A stretch of 64,000 nt of DNA from contig MDVS01000056.1 of the NCBI GenBank assembly GCA_001940645.1, positions 11,559 through 75,558 of the forward strand, read 5' to 3'. The position numbers were made by a program, and so were the translations under genes. Below the pieces are notes generated by a model. That model was not told the DNA's origin. It ran no database searches and saw only the letters and a list, made by a program, of their open reading frames with translations. This document shows, piece by piece, positions 25,601 to 34,826 of this stretch (its first letter is position 1; the number at the start of each line of letters is the position of its first letter). Source of the stretch: Candidatus Heimdallarchaeota archaeon LC_3 (GTDB lineage: Archaea; Asgardarchaeota; Heimdallarchaeia; Hodarchaeales; LC-3).

Positions 25601-26077
25601 ATGGAAATGGACTTTTTTGAGGATAATTTTACAAAACTTTTTTTTAATACCGAAACAGGAGAAGTCAATCATGAATCTCTTAGCGATTACGTCCAAACTG
25701 CTATTAATGTAGCAGAAGATGTAATTTGGGAACTTGCACTTGAGAAAACTTCTCTCAAGGAATTAAATCAGGCTCGTGATGAATTAAGAAAATATATTTT
25801 AAGGTTTTTCGATTTTATGAGATGGATGAGAGAATACGATGGAAAAACTCATAGTTTACGTGATAAGATTAATATTATAGATAGTGCGGTAGTAGTAATA
25901 AAAAAAGAAATGGATTTAATAGATTCAGAAGTTGCTACATTAAAACAAAATGCAATAGCTGAAAAAACATTAAAAGCTACACGTAGAGCAATAACTATTG
26001 CTTACATTGCTTTGGTTATATCGATCTCCTTTAATCTATTGTTTATAATTGACAGGATATTTTTTGGAAGCAATTAA
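25601..26077 (+). CDS. Tail-anchored coiled-coil protein
   Basis: The 158-residue product is an acidic helical protein with heptad-like spacing between about 60 and 125. One membrane helix lies at 129-148 (IAYIALVISISFNLLFII), followed by a short tail, so the bulk would be cytoplasmic. A TATA-like run lies about 20-30 bases before ATG 25601, and AAAGGGG lies 14-20 bases before it. No family is recognised. The design recalls small tail-anchored proteins seen beside defence genes. Confidence 0.5.
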   Translation: MEMDFFEDNFTKLFFNTETGEVNHESLSDYVQTAINVAEDVIWELALEKTSLKELNQARDELRKYILRFFDFMRWMREYDGKTHSLRDKINIIDSAVVVIKKEMDLIDSEVATLKQNAIAEKTLKATRRAITIAYIALVISISFNLLFIIDRIFFGSN

Positions 26078-26120
26078 CGATTTTTACGTAATTATAAATC
26101 AAAATCATTTTTTGTTTTTC

Positions 26121-26282
26121 ATGGATCAATGTAAATTTTGCATACATGCTTTTTTCATCAATATTTATACTTGGAGATGCAAAAAATTTAACAAATCAAT
26201 AAATATTAATGATATTGAACCTTGTTTTGAATTAGATACTAGAATTTACTATATTGAATATATTAAACTTATTACAAATTAG
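26121..26282 (+). CDS. Small cysteine-motif protein
   Basis: A 53-residue frame from ATG 26121 contains CKFC near the start, then YTWRC, then EPC, giving four cysteines in a C-x2-C...C...C arrangement like small zinc-binding proteins in which a W-x-C follows the first pair. It lies 43 bases after the tail-anchored gene on the same strand. The longer upstream reading of the frame overlaps that gene and is unlikely. Confidence 0.4.
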   Translation: MDQCKFCIHAFFINIYTWRCKKFNKSININDIEPCFELDTRIYYIEYIKLITN

Positions 26283-26568
26283 TTCTTTTAAAAAAGGGAA
26301 ATAACCGAAACTCTTTTAATTTTATTTTTACTCCGATTTTAATAATTTTACAAATTATAAATCAAAAACAGAGGTAAAAAATCATGGTTACTTATGAGAT
26401 TGAATGGAATATTTTGATTTTGAAGAAGGTCTAAGGAACTAAGTTCCACAGAAAAAAAGTCCCTATAGTTGATAAGAATGAAATTATGATTGGAATAATT
26501 AGAACGATTTTAACTATAGATTTGGAATCATTAATATAATTTTCATTTCTTCGTCCATTCCCATTTTT
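26283..26568. other. Intergenic with a stop-broken short frame
   Basis: A frame beginning at ATG 26383 (MVTYEIEWNIL) is broken after 17 codons by TAA and then continues in frame to about 26539. It may be a small decayed gene. Nothing else is seen. Confidence 0.2.
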
Positions 26569-26892
26569 TCATCCTCTCCCGTGTTCATAAGTCGATTTCT
26601 GAGAATCTCTCCATATTTGAATTCTTTCTGAAGTTCCTGTTTCTTCTTCCATTGAAGGTTCTAATAGATCCTCTTCTACTAATAAATAATATTTTGCTTC
26701 TTTCTCTCTATGTTTTGCCTTTACCTCTTCTTCATAAAAATATGGATGTGAAATAGCTAATTTCTGGACTTCTGGGAACGTTAATCTCATTACTTTTCTT
26801 TTCGGTGCTATTTCTTTGTATCTTGCTTGTTCATACTTTTGTATCTGTTCTAGATTCTTTAAATCCCCTAATAGGTGTCCCAATACGAACAA
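26569..26892 (-). CDS. Charged hypothetical protein
   Basis: The 107-residue product is rich in Glu, Lys and Arg, with KVMRLTFPEVQKLAISHPYF as its most structured segment and an acidic end. No domain recognised. Its first codons overlap the start of a weak plus-strand frame (26875-27057, acidic and Asn-rich), so only one of the two is likely real. This one has the better residue pattern. Confidence 0.35.
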   Translation of the reverse strand: MFVLGHLLGDLKNLEQIQKYEQARYKEIAPKRKVMRLTFPEVQKLAISHPYFYEEEVKAKHREKEAKYYLLVEEDLLEPSMEEETGTSERIQIWRDSQKSTYEHGRG

Positions 26893-27203
26893 TACTCCCT
26901 GAAAAATGATGTAGTTGAAGATGATCTTGAAATTTACGATGATTTAGAAAACTTTCCAGAAACAAGAAAAAATAATGAAAAACGATCCGAAGTAGGTTCA
27001 TTTCAAAATTATAAAGATTATAATACTGCTAACAATTATCATGAAAAGAAAATCTAAGTAATTATTTCTCCAATATGACCTTTGAACTTGAAAAATTACT
27101 GGAATACGTTTTAATAATAGTGTCTGTTATGTTTTCTTTGGTCTTTTTAGCATCGATATTCTAATGAATGAGAAAGTGATTTCATAATTTAAGTTGATTT
27201 AAT

Positions 27204-27818
27204 ATGCCGTTACGTCCAAGTCCGTTTCACTACTTAGCTTACAGTTATATGAAAAAGTTAGACAATTACATAAAGAAATATAATCGTTTTTTAACTTGCG
27301 ATAACATTTGTGGATTCTATTATGATTGGTTTCATTTAAGTAATGATTATAAAGGAAATTCAAGAGATCTTGAAGTTTTTTCTGAACTAATCATATTTAG
27401 AATTGTAGTTCACTTAAAACTATGTTATGATCGGGTTGATAATCATTTTGACAATAGCGAATTAAATATTCGTTTGCATCAAAACAATTTAGTACTACAT
27501 GCAAATAATCAACAGACCAGACCTGATATTGTTATCTTCCATAATGATAACGTTTTTTCTGTTATTGAGATAAAAACCCATCCACCTGGTGGAGCTAATT
27601 TGCAAAATCTATTAAACAATCATCAAATATTGCGTGCTGAAAACAATAGTTATACATTATTACTAATAATTTTCAACTTGGATGGAAATAATCAAGCGAT
27701 GATTGACTTGGAACACTTTACCGCTGAAAATCCTTGGTTTAAACTTATTATTCTCAATCATCCCAATTTTAAGGAAACTCTAATCATTGATCATTTACGA
27801 CCATTTTTACCAGAATGA
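27204..27818 (+). CDS. PD-(D/E)XK nuclease-like protein
   Basis: The 204-residue protein has the full core signature of a restriction-type fold: an acidic helix (DLEVFSELIIFRIVVHL, Glu58/Glu61), TRPDIVIF with Pro107-Asp108, and VIEIKTHPP with Glu122-x-Lys124. A C-terminal alternating strand/helix region (YTLLLIIFNLD, FKLIILNH) follows. All metal-binding residues are present, so DNA cleavage is plausible. No methylase accompanies it. ATG 27204. A minus-strand gene overlaps its last 35 bases. Confidence 0.6.
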   Translation: MPLRPSPFHYLAYSYMKKLDNYIKKYNRFLTCDNICGFYYDWFHLSNDYKGNSRDLEVFSELIIFRIVVHLKLCYDRVDNHFDNSELNIRLHQNNLVLHANNQQTRPDIVIFHNDNVFSVIEIKTHPPGGANLQNLLNNHQILRAENNSYTLLLIIFNLDGNNQAMIDLEHFTAENPWFKLIILNHPNFKETLIIDHLRPFLPE

Positions 27819-28158
27819 AAGTTACTATACATATTCGATCGTCCAAGACTCGTATTTCATCTTTCTCCATTCTGATCAATTTCCTTTTCTCTGCTTCTTT
27901 GAAATAATGTTCAAACGATGAGAATCCGTGAAACTGATATCGAAAGAAGAATTTATTAAATAAGATTTTAATTAGTGATTCTTGTGAAAACAATGCTGTT
28001 GATTCTTTAGAGTGCAAAATACAGAGTAATTCTCTAAAACAATCAGAGTGTTGATTTTTGCACCCAAAACTACACTTTCTATCTCGATCACAACAAGATT
28101 TTGTAAGTGTATTGAGAGGATCGTCAGTTTGGAGAAAAAATTCTGAATTTGAAGATGA
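27784..28158 (-). CDS. Hypothetical Cys/His-motif protein or relic
   Basis: The frame is open from 28158 to the stop at 27784, about 125 codons, with no ATG. A TTG at about 28017 is the only usual start, but protein-like sequence continues upstream of it: RKCSFGCKNQHSDCFRELL, a C-x3-C...H-x2-C cluster followed by SLIKILFNKFFFRYQFHGF. This pattern looks like a genuine conserved protein with a zinc site. Lack of a start and the 35-base overlap with the plus-strand nuclease gene suggest partial decay or a non-standard start. Confidence 0.35.
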   Translation of the reverse strand, partial: SSSNSEFFLQTDDPLNTLTKSCCDRDRKCSFGCKNQHSDCFRELLCILHSKESTALFSQESLIKILFNKFFFRYQFHGFSSFEHYFKEAEKRKLIRMEKDEIRVLDDRICIVTFILVKMVVNDQ

Positions 28159-28307
28159 TCATCCCGTACAGAGCACGTTTTCCAGAGGTTGGATGAATGA
28201 AAATCATCTAGATGTTTTAGATGACGTTATTCACCAAGAAATTAATTCTCAATAAATATGAAGTTTTTAGATGGAATTTAGTCTTAAAGATCATGATTAT
28301 TAGAATT

Positions 28308-29171
28308 TTAAGATTTTTTCTTTCTAAGTAAAAGTACTCCGATAAATCCACCTAATAATATCAATAATCCAAATCCACCTGTTGTTTGAGTTTCAGTTTT
28401 AGTTTCCAAGGTACTAGTCGTAGTTATTGTGTTATTTATTATTATTGTTGTTGTTGTTTCTGTGTATTCTGTGATGAAATAAAATTGTCGAGAGTGCCAA
28501 TTTCCAAAACTGTCCATTGCATAGACTATTAGAGTATGTGGTATACCAGAACTCGGAAGAAATGCATTAAAAACAAAACTCGAATTACTCAATAGGACAG
28601 TACTATTACCACACCCATCCCAATTATATTTCATTTGTCCAAGAACGATTGAATCAGTCACGTTTATTATAATTACTGTCCCTGCTAATTGAAAAGTGTT
28701 ATTGGTTGGAGAAATCAAAGTGATAATTGGACCAAGAAAAAAGATAGATAGTGGATAATTATCTTGATTATTGGCACTTCCATCAATGACATAAGGTAAA
28801 TCCACAATTAAATTCCCATCTATATCAGGATTTGTCAAATCATTCCAATAATTGAATTGAAATAAGTTATTAGTACTATCATCAAATGCTTGGATTCCGG
28901 TATTATTGTTACTCACAAGCAAGTTTCTTTCTATGGTATTAGTATTACTGGAAAAAGTAAGATAAATACCGTATTGGTTGTTATTAATTATAGTGTTATT
29001 GGCCAGAAAATTACTACTAGAAGTATCTAAATAAAAGCCGATAGCACTACTGGTGGCAGTGTTATTGGTAAGCGTATTAGTATTAGAACCCCCTAAATAA
29101 AAGCCATAGTTGGTATTACTGGTGGCGGTGTTTTTGATCAGCGTATTAGTATTGCGATATAAGCATTGTTT
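28308..29171 (-). pseudogene. NosD-like beta-helix repeats plus C-terminal surface anchor, 5' part lost
   Basis: The minus-strand frame reads repeated NTLTNNTATSS / GFYL / NNQYGIYL units, the signature of NosD-type right-handed beta-helix proteins. A WND...GNLIVD...YVIDGSANNQDNYPLS segment usual after such repeats follows, then an immunoglobulin-like domain. The C-terminus has a Thr-rich linker and the anchor GFGLLILLGGFIGVLLLRKKK. There is no start: the frame begins inside the 3' end of the SBBP-repeat frame at 29138. The two were therefore joined out of frame, by deletion/recombination or by frameshift, into one broken surface protein. Confidence 0.6.
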
Positions 29172-30454
29172 AAGCTATCCAGAATAATTGATGGTCTATT
29201 CGTGTTACCACTATCACTACCACTTCCACCAAGAAATGTGGAATATAAAAGTGTAGATCCATTGGCAGATAATTTAGTAACAAAAATATCATTTGTTCCA
29301 TTAAGAGTGGTATCATAGGCATTGACAGTTGGAAAATCACTCGAAGTCGTCATTCCCGTAATATAAATATTGTTTAAGCTATCCAGAACAATTGATGGGC
29401 TATCCTCTCCACTGCTTCCTCCTAAAAATGTAGAATATAAAAGGGTGGATCCATCAGCGGATAATTTGATTACGAAAGTATCAACTGTCCCTCCAAGCGT
29501 GTTGTCATAAGTATTATTAGTTGTAGGAAAATAACTTGATGCTGTGTTACCTGTAACATAAATATTGTTTAAACTATCCAAAGTCATAGAATATCCTACA
29601 CCTTCTCCTATAAAACTGGAATATGCTAAGAAAAAGGGATCAATAACTATTGGTCTTGATGAATCATAGCTAGATGGTAAAGAAAACTGAATACTTTTGG
29701 TCGAAAAAGAACCAATCAAAGTTTTATCACTTGAAAATGAACAAGGAATTTCTTCTCCTGTATCAGCATACCAGACTTTTAATCCTTCATCAACAAATTT
29801 AATGTTATAGGCTAGCTTTAATTCCACTTGAGTAGGTGTGACACGAATATTTTCGACTCCAGAATAGACCATTTCAATCTCCATAATATCAGCATAAGGA
29901 TCTACCAAAAACTCATATTTTAATCCTTGAGGGGTAATTTGGTAGGTAAGGGTTATCCCTTCAATAAAATCCTCATAAACCACTTGCGAGAAATGATTGA
30001 TTTTGCTAAAGCTTTGATTTCCGATAAAATAATTACTATAGCCCTGTTGCTTTCCCACACCTATAGGTTGTACTTGATTTGAATTGAGGAAGTCTAATTG
30101 AAAGAAAATATCATTTATCATAAATGATACTTTGGAAATTCCAAATCCAACAGTACCCTGAGGAATATTAGCATAATAGGTTATGTATTCAGGCATTTGT
30201 CCTCTATTTTCTCTGAATACCGATTGAATCTTTGAAGTAGGATTAAAATCAACATGATTATTGTTCTCCCCGATATTTGTAGGTGTTACGATTAATTCAT
30301 TTTCATTTGAGTAATTTAAAGAATTTTTAGAACTAAAATTAGGGTCATAAATATCCTCTTGGGTGTTAATAAAATAATTTTTTACTAAAGAACTCTGAAA
30401 AGAAATAAAAATAATGACTAACAGGAAAAAAGAAACTAAAAATTTATATTTCAT
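29138..30454 (-). CDS. SBBP beta-propeller repeat surface protein, truncated
   Basis: The 438-residue product starts with a signal peptide (FLVSFFLLVIIFISFQSS). It then has the ENRGQMPEYITYYA domain that usually precedes SBBP propellers, and SBBP repeats with LLYSTFLGGS, SIVLDSLNNIYITG and DIFVTKLSANG motifs. The last repeat stops abruptly at SLNNAYIAILIR because the frame runs into a NosD-like repeat region in another frame. A full protein would carry more propeller repeats and an anchor. Role probably adhesion or cell envelope. ATG 30454. Confidence 0.65.
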   Translation of the reverse strand: MKYKFLVSFFLLVIIFISFQSSLVKNYFINTQEDIYDPNFSSKNSLNYSNENELIVTPTNIGENNNHVDFNPTSKIQSVFRENRGQMPEYITYYANIPQGTVGFGISKVSFMINDIFFQLDFLNSNQVQPIGVGKQQGYSNYFIGNQSFSKINHFSQVVYEDFIEGITLTYQITPQGLKYEFLVDPYADIMEIEMVYSGVENIRVTPTQVELKLAYNIKFVDEGLKVWYADTGEEIPCSFSSDKTLIGSFSTKSIQFSLPSSYDSSRPIVIDPFFLAYSSFIGEGVGYSMTLDSLNNIYVTGNTASSYFPTTNNTYDNTLGGTVDTFVIKLSADGSTLLYSTFLGGSSGEDSPSIVLDSLNNIYITGMTTSSDFPTVNAYDTTLNGTNDIFVTKLSANGSTLLYSTFLGGSGSDSGNTNRPSIILDSLNNAYIAILIR

Positions 30455-30879
30455 TTGATCAACCCCAAAATTTTATTCAACAACAAAATTGTTAGATTGA
30501 ATACTCAATTTAGAAAATTTACAAGTCTTATATAGAGAATTCTATAGAACAGAAATATTAAATTAAAAAGATTTCTAGGTAAAGTGTATTTATTCAAAAT
30601 CAGGTGTTAAATATTCATAAAAGTCAGAAATTAGCTTCATTCTTCTCTTACATTATTCTTGTCCTGAGTGTAATTCAAATTACCATTTAGGACATATTAG
30701 GGAATAAACAAAAATTAAAGGAAATTGTCCAGTTTGTAAGAAGAGAATTTACAGTTTGTAAAAACAAAAAAATATACTGATTTGTGAAGATTTTCCAGCA
30801 AAGAGTTAAAAATTGGTTCATATGATTCAAATTTGTTAAAATATAATAAATATAAAAATAAAACTATGGATATGAAAAA
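30455..30879. other. Intergenic with a stop-broken zinc motif
   Basis: At 30660-30735 one frame gives CPECNSNYHLGHIRE, a TAA (30705-30707), then CPVCKKRIYSL. This is a small RING- or zinc-ribbon-like sequence broken by a single stop. The remainder is promoter-like AT-rich sequence for the divergent flanking genes. Confidence 0.3.
30845..30857 (+). promoter_or_regulatory. TATA box for the small wHTH gene
   Basis: AATAAATATAAAA is centred about 28 bases ahead of ATG 30880, which fits a leaderless archaeal transcript. Confidence 0.4.
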
Positions 30880-31089
30880 ATGAGTTATAAGGAATTAGAT
30901 TTTAAAAATGAGAGTTCTGAGAGGATTTGTTTTCTGTTAGAAAAAGAAGGCTCTAAAGACCGAATAGAGCTTCAAAAAGCATTAGGAATTAGTGAAGCTG
31001 ATGTTGTAGATGCGTTAGCTGAATTGGATGATTATAAACTTATAGAAAAGGATGGTAAATATTTCTATAAGTTGAAAGAGAAATTTTGA
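30880..31089 (+). CDS. Small winged-helix transcriptional regulator
   Basis: The 69-residue protein is one winged helix: RICFLLEKEGSKDRIELQKALGISEADVVDALAELDDYKLIEK and a short FYKL wing. The helix-turn-helix and the glycine-based wing are clear, and no effector domain is present. It is the gene immediately before the type IIG restriction-modification gene, whose upstream region has a perfect palindrome. A controller role is an attractive inference. Its own promoter suggests separate transcription. Confidence 0.6.
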   Translation: MSYKELDFKNESSERICFLLEKEGSKDRIELQKALGISEADVVDALAELDDYKLIEKDGKYFYKLKEKF

Positions 31090-31446
31090 TATATTAGAAG
31101 AGTTATATACATTCTAATTAATTAATCAAGACGTTTAAGGAATATATATTATAAAAATGATTATTAGAGCTAAATATTATCGAAATTCATCTTATTTAAC
31201 ATAATTATAAAAATATGAAACATTTTGTTACCTAATTATCGGTGCTATATTGCATCATTAGACTAAGAAAAATGATTGCTCTTTAATTTCTCTTGAATTA
31301 TTACCAATTTGAATTGAATAAAACTAAATTTATAGTTCGTATTAAGAATAAAGTATCAAATTATCTTTAACTTAATGTTATAATTAGATAATAAAGATTT
31401 TATTATTTTAGTTAAAAATGTCCCAAAAATTAAATGGAATATAATA
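31090..31446. other. Intergenic, no gene seen
   Basis: About 360 very AT-rich bases between the wHTH gene and the palindrome before the restriction-modification gene. No frame or relic was recognised. The region must hold the promoter of the large gene. Confidence 0.25.
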
Positions 31447-31467
31447 TATGGTTTTCTGTAAACCATA
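31447..31467. promoter_or_regulatory. 21-bp palindromic operator candidate
   Basis: TATGGTTT and AAACCATA form perfect 8-base arms around TCTGT, 20 bases before the GTG start of the restriction-modification gene. Dyads of this size and place bind controller proteins in other R-M systems. The wHTH at 30880 is the obvious candidate ligand, by inference only. Confidence 0.5.
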
Positions 31468-31487
31468 CAATTAAATTTTATTTGTAG

Positions 31488-34400
31488 GTGAGGACGATAC
31501 CGACAATCAATCAGATATTAAAGGACTTCAGAGAGGGATTGACTCTTCATGGAAGAAAAAAAGTCTTCGATGAAAAAGTAGAGCTGGAATCTTCATTTGT
31601 AAGTGAAAAAGCAAATCCAGAAGAATTTACAAAAAAAAATGTAATTGAACCTATTTTAAGTAATTTTTCTTTAAAATTAGTCCCAGAACGCCATTTTCGT
31701 GGAATATCTTCTCTTCGAAAAGTAGATTACCACGTTACGCAAGAAAGGACCAACAATAAGTTTTTAATAGAAGCAAAACCAGTCTGTGCAGATTTATTCA
31801 AAAAGACGTCTGATGGAGCAGTAAATCAGATTAAAGGTCTATTTAGATTAGTAGAAGTTAAAGAGGAATACCTTTTTGGGATAGCTACAGATGGTTTTAG
31901 ATGGATTTTTATTAGTGAATCGCGAATTCTTTATGATTTAAATATTAAAGAGGATTATAAGGAAATTTCAAAATTATTATCTGGAAAAGAGGAAGTTACA
32001 ATCAGAAGATTTGAGGAGGAAATCAGTAAAAAATTTTATGATTGGTATAGAGCTTTGCTTTTTGGTGGATCTCATAAAGACCACGATCAAAAAGTTAGAA
32101 GTATACCTGAAGAGGATTCATTAATTAATAATATATTTGGATTAAAGAATCAAGATGAAAGAAAAATTGTTGCTCAACTTTCAATGAATAGGTTAATTTT
32201 TATTAAATTATTATTAACTAAAGGTCTCATTCCAGATGATATTTTCGATTATTTCCTTTCAATGAATGAAGATCTATTAAATATTAAATTAAAACATTTG
32301 TTTTTCAGTGTTATGAACAATCCAGAGTCAGAAAGATATGATGTAGATAAAAAATTTTCAAAAATTCCTTATTTAAATGGTAGTCTTTTCGATAGATCAG
32401 ATATTGAATTAAAATACCCTGATTATAGAATCAAAGCAGAAATTCTATACGAAATATTAAAATTTCTCAACTCATTCTCATTTTCAGAAACAGAAGATTT
32501 CTTAGATAAATCTACTATTGATCCAGAAATTTTAGGATTTATATTTGAACGTTTAATGACATCTGAGGAAAGAAAAGGAACAGGGTCTTATTATACGCCT
32601 ATAAATATCACAAATTTTATTTCTAAACGTATTATTCACTCTATTATAATAAAGAAAGTTAATGATTATCTTTTATCTCTTAATTATGATCAAGAAGAAT
32701 TTATATCTAATATTGATGAAATATTCAAATTAAATTCTGAAATAAAAAATTATATCTTTAGTAAAATTTTGTTCGAATTAAAGATATGTGATAACGCTTG
32801 TGGTTCTGGAGCTTTCTTATTAGCGGCTGCTAAAATATTGGTTGATCTTTATAAAAAATTAAATGATTCTATTGGTCTAAAGAATCCCGAAATCATTTTA
32901 AGAAAATTCATCATAAAGAATAATATCTATGGAGTCGATATTAATCAAAATGCAACTGAAATTACTAAATTACGACTTTGGCTCTGGTTAGTATCAGTTT
33001 ATGAATTAGGCAAAATTGAACCTTTACCAAATATAGATTTTAATATCCGAACTGGTAATAGTCTATTGGGATTCATAAAAATAAAAGATTATTTAACGAA
33101 GAAAATCTCATTAATTGATTTTACAGATACAAGTGTAAAATTACAACTCAGAGAGATGTCAGATTTAATATCAAAATATAAAGATTCTTCGAGAGCAGAA
33201 GCTAGAGAAATGAAAAAATCTATAAAAGAAATAATGAAAGTTATATATGATTTCGTAATTAATGATTTTTATTCCAAAAACCTTGCTAAAAAAGAAATCA
33301 CAAATGATGAATTAAAAGCATATCAGAATATAATTAATCTTTTTCATTGGGGAATTGAACATTTTGATATTTTTAACAGAAAAGATTCTGGGTTTGATAT
33401 TATAATCGGGAATCCTCCTTATGGAGCAACATTTACAGATATTGAAACCAAAATTATAAAGAAAAATTTTCCTATTTCTAAATCTAACACCAACTCAGCT
33501 ATTGTTTTTATTGAAAGAAGTATTGATCTATTAAGAGAAAATGGTCAATTAGGTTATATCGTTCCTAAATCCTTAGTTTATACGCAAAAATGGAAAAATT
33601 GTAGAGATTTCATTAAAGGAGACTTATATTCAATAACAGATGTTAGTATGGCTTTTCGTGAGGTATTGCTTGAACAAGTTATTATATTAATAAACAAAAA
33701 CTCGAATGCTGATAGGTATGAGATTAACAATCTTGACGATGATTCAAATTTCTTGGTGGATAAAAAATTTATAGAAAAGACTGATTCTATTTTAATTCAT
33801 TCTATTAAAGAAGATTATGTATTATTCCAAAAAATAAACAAGAATTGCAATTATTTCTCAGATATATCAATTACAAAGCGTGGAGTAAATTTGCAAAAAT
33901 TCACTTCAGAAGAAGAAAGTGATTATCCTATTCTCGCGGGAGCAAATATTGGACGTTATAAATTAAAAAGTGTAAATAGATATTTAAAGGATTTTGACAG
34001 AGATAATGAAAAAATAAAGTCAATATTAATCCCCAAGATTATTACCCAGCGAATTGTTGCCCATGTTACACGTCCAATGGATCATATTATTATAATGGCA
34101 GTTTCGGATGAGGAAGGTGTTTTAACTCTGGATACGGTTGAAAATACTTTAGTAACATCAGAGAAAACCAATAAAAAGGTTCTTCTTGCTATATTAAATT
34201 CTAAATTCGCTTCATGGTATGCATATCGATTTATCTTTGGGAAAGCTATACGAACAATGGACTTTGATAATTACTATTTCGGAAAATTACCAATACCAAA
34301 AGACTTTGATATTAAAAGAACAGAAAAAATAAGTGAATTTGTTGATAATATGATTACATTAAAAAAATCAGAACAATTAGAAGAAATTAAACGTATCGAC

Positions 34401-34493
34401 CAAGAAATAAATAAAGAAATCTATTTATTATATGGTTTAGGGGATAGTGAGATCAATATAATAGAAAAGAGTTATCCAGAAACTCAAATTTAA
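31488..34493 (+). CDS. Type IIG (Eco57I-like) single-chain restriction-modification enzyme
   Basis: A 1001-residue fusion. The N-terminal PD-(D/E)XK nuclease has Asp80 in KVDYHV and Glu95-x-Lys97 in FLIEAKP. A helical connector follows. The gamma-class N6-adenine methylase has motif X GTGSYYTP (364-371), motif I DNACGSGAFLL (435-445), a following YGVDIN strand, and motif IV NPPY (642-645). The C-terminal 280 residues, with TKRGVNLQK and a PKIITQRI segment, form the TaqI-like target recognition region. One chain should both cut and methylate DNA at a short asymmetric site. No separate methylase or specificity gene is present. The start is GTG 31488, downstream of a 21-bp palindrome. The frame is intact, unlike the relic near 299. 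Confidence 0.88.
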   Translation: MRTIPTINQILKDFREGLTLHGRKKVFDEKVELESSFVSEKANPEEFTKKNVIEPILSNFSLKLVPERHFRGISSLRKVDYHVTQERTNNKFLIEAKPVCADLFKKTSDGAVNQIKGLFRLVEVKEEYLFGIATDGFRWIFISESRILYDLNIKEDYKEISKLLSGKEEVTIRRFEEEISKKFYDWYRALLFGGSHKDHDQKVRSIPEEDSLINNIFGLKNQDERKIVAQLSMNRLIFIKLLLTKGLIPDDIFDYFLSMNEDLLNIKLKHLFFSVMNNPESERYDVDKKFSKIPYLNGSLFDRSDIELKYPDYRIKAEILYEILKFLNSFSFSETEDFLDKSTIDPEILGFIFERLMTSEERKGTGSYYTPINITNFISKRIIHSIIIKKVNDYLLSLNYDQEEFISNIDEIFKLNSEIKNYIFSKILFELKICDNACGSGAFLLAAAKILVDLYKKLNDSIGLKNPEIILRKFIIKNNIYGVDINQNATEITKLRLWLWLVSVYELGKIEPLPNIDFNIRTGNSLLGFIKIKDYLTKKISLIDFTDTSVKLQLREMSDLISKYKDSSRAEAREMKKSIKEIMKVIYDFVINDFYSKNLAKKEITNDELKAYQNIINLFHWGIEHFDIFNRKDSGFDIIIGNPPYGATFTDIETKIIKKNFPISKSNTNSAIVFIERSIDLLRENGQLGYIVPKSLVYTQKWKNCRDFIKGDLYSITDVSMAFREVLLEQVIILINKNSNADRYEINNLDDDSNFLVDKKFIEKTDSILIHSIKEDYVLFQKINKNCNYFSDISITKRGVNLQKFTSEEESDYPILAGANIGRYKLKSVNRYLKDFDRDNEKIKSILIPKIITQRIVAHVTRPMDHIIIMAVSDEEGVLTLDTVENTLVTSEKTNKKVLLAILNSKFASWYAYRFIFGKAIRTMDFDNYYFGKLPIPKDFDIKRTEKISEFVDNMITLKKSEQLEEIKRIDQEINKEIYLLYGLGDSEINIIEKSYPETQI

Positions 34494-34826
34494 TGGATAT
34501 ATCAAATAACTCATTTATTCTGCAACTATACTTTAAATTAATTGTAATAAGGATGATTTATATTGTGAAAATGATAAATAAAACAATAATGTTGTAAACA
34601 CACAAAAACGTTGTAAACAAAAATTTATAACTTTTTAAATTAGACCTCTTGTGATGAGGGTAATTTTAAGAGTTTTTTAACAAAAGTTAAGGTATAACGG
34701 TTATATTTGATCATAAATAAGCTCTATGATAAGGTTACTTTCTTTGATAAATATAATATCGAATTTTAGCTAAAAGATTATAAAGATTAATCAATACAAT
34801 TTACAAAATACTTTTAGGTCTTAAAA
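34494..34826. other. Intergenic with two GTTGTAAACA repeats
   Basis: GTTGTAAACA occurs at 34591-34600 and 34610-34619, start to start 19 bases, just before a TATA-like TTTATAA. This could be a tandem operator for the next gene. Nothing else is seen. Confidence 0.3.

Noticed and set aside
26875..27057. Plus-strand 60-codon acidic, Asn-rich frame
   Set aside because: It overlaps the start of the minus-strand gene at 26569-26892 and has no motif. Kept only as a possibility.
27075..27164. 29-residue hydrophobic frame
   Set aside because: One predicted membrane helix only, no ribosome binding site and no neighbours supporting it. Too short to call.
28058..28255. Plus-strand 65-codon frame (starts at TTG 28058)
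   Set aside because: It is antisense to a minus-strand frame with a C-x3-C...H-x2-C motif and better protein character. Its own residue pattern is weak.
34591..34619. Possible CRISPR-type repeats (GTTGTAAACA twice)
   Set aside because: Only two 10-base copies with a 9-base gap. No regular spacers, leader or cas genes.
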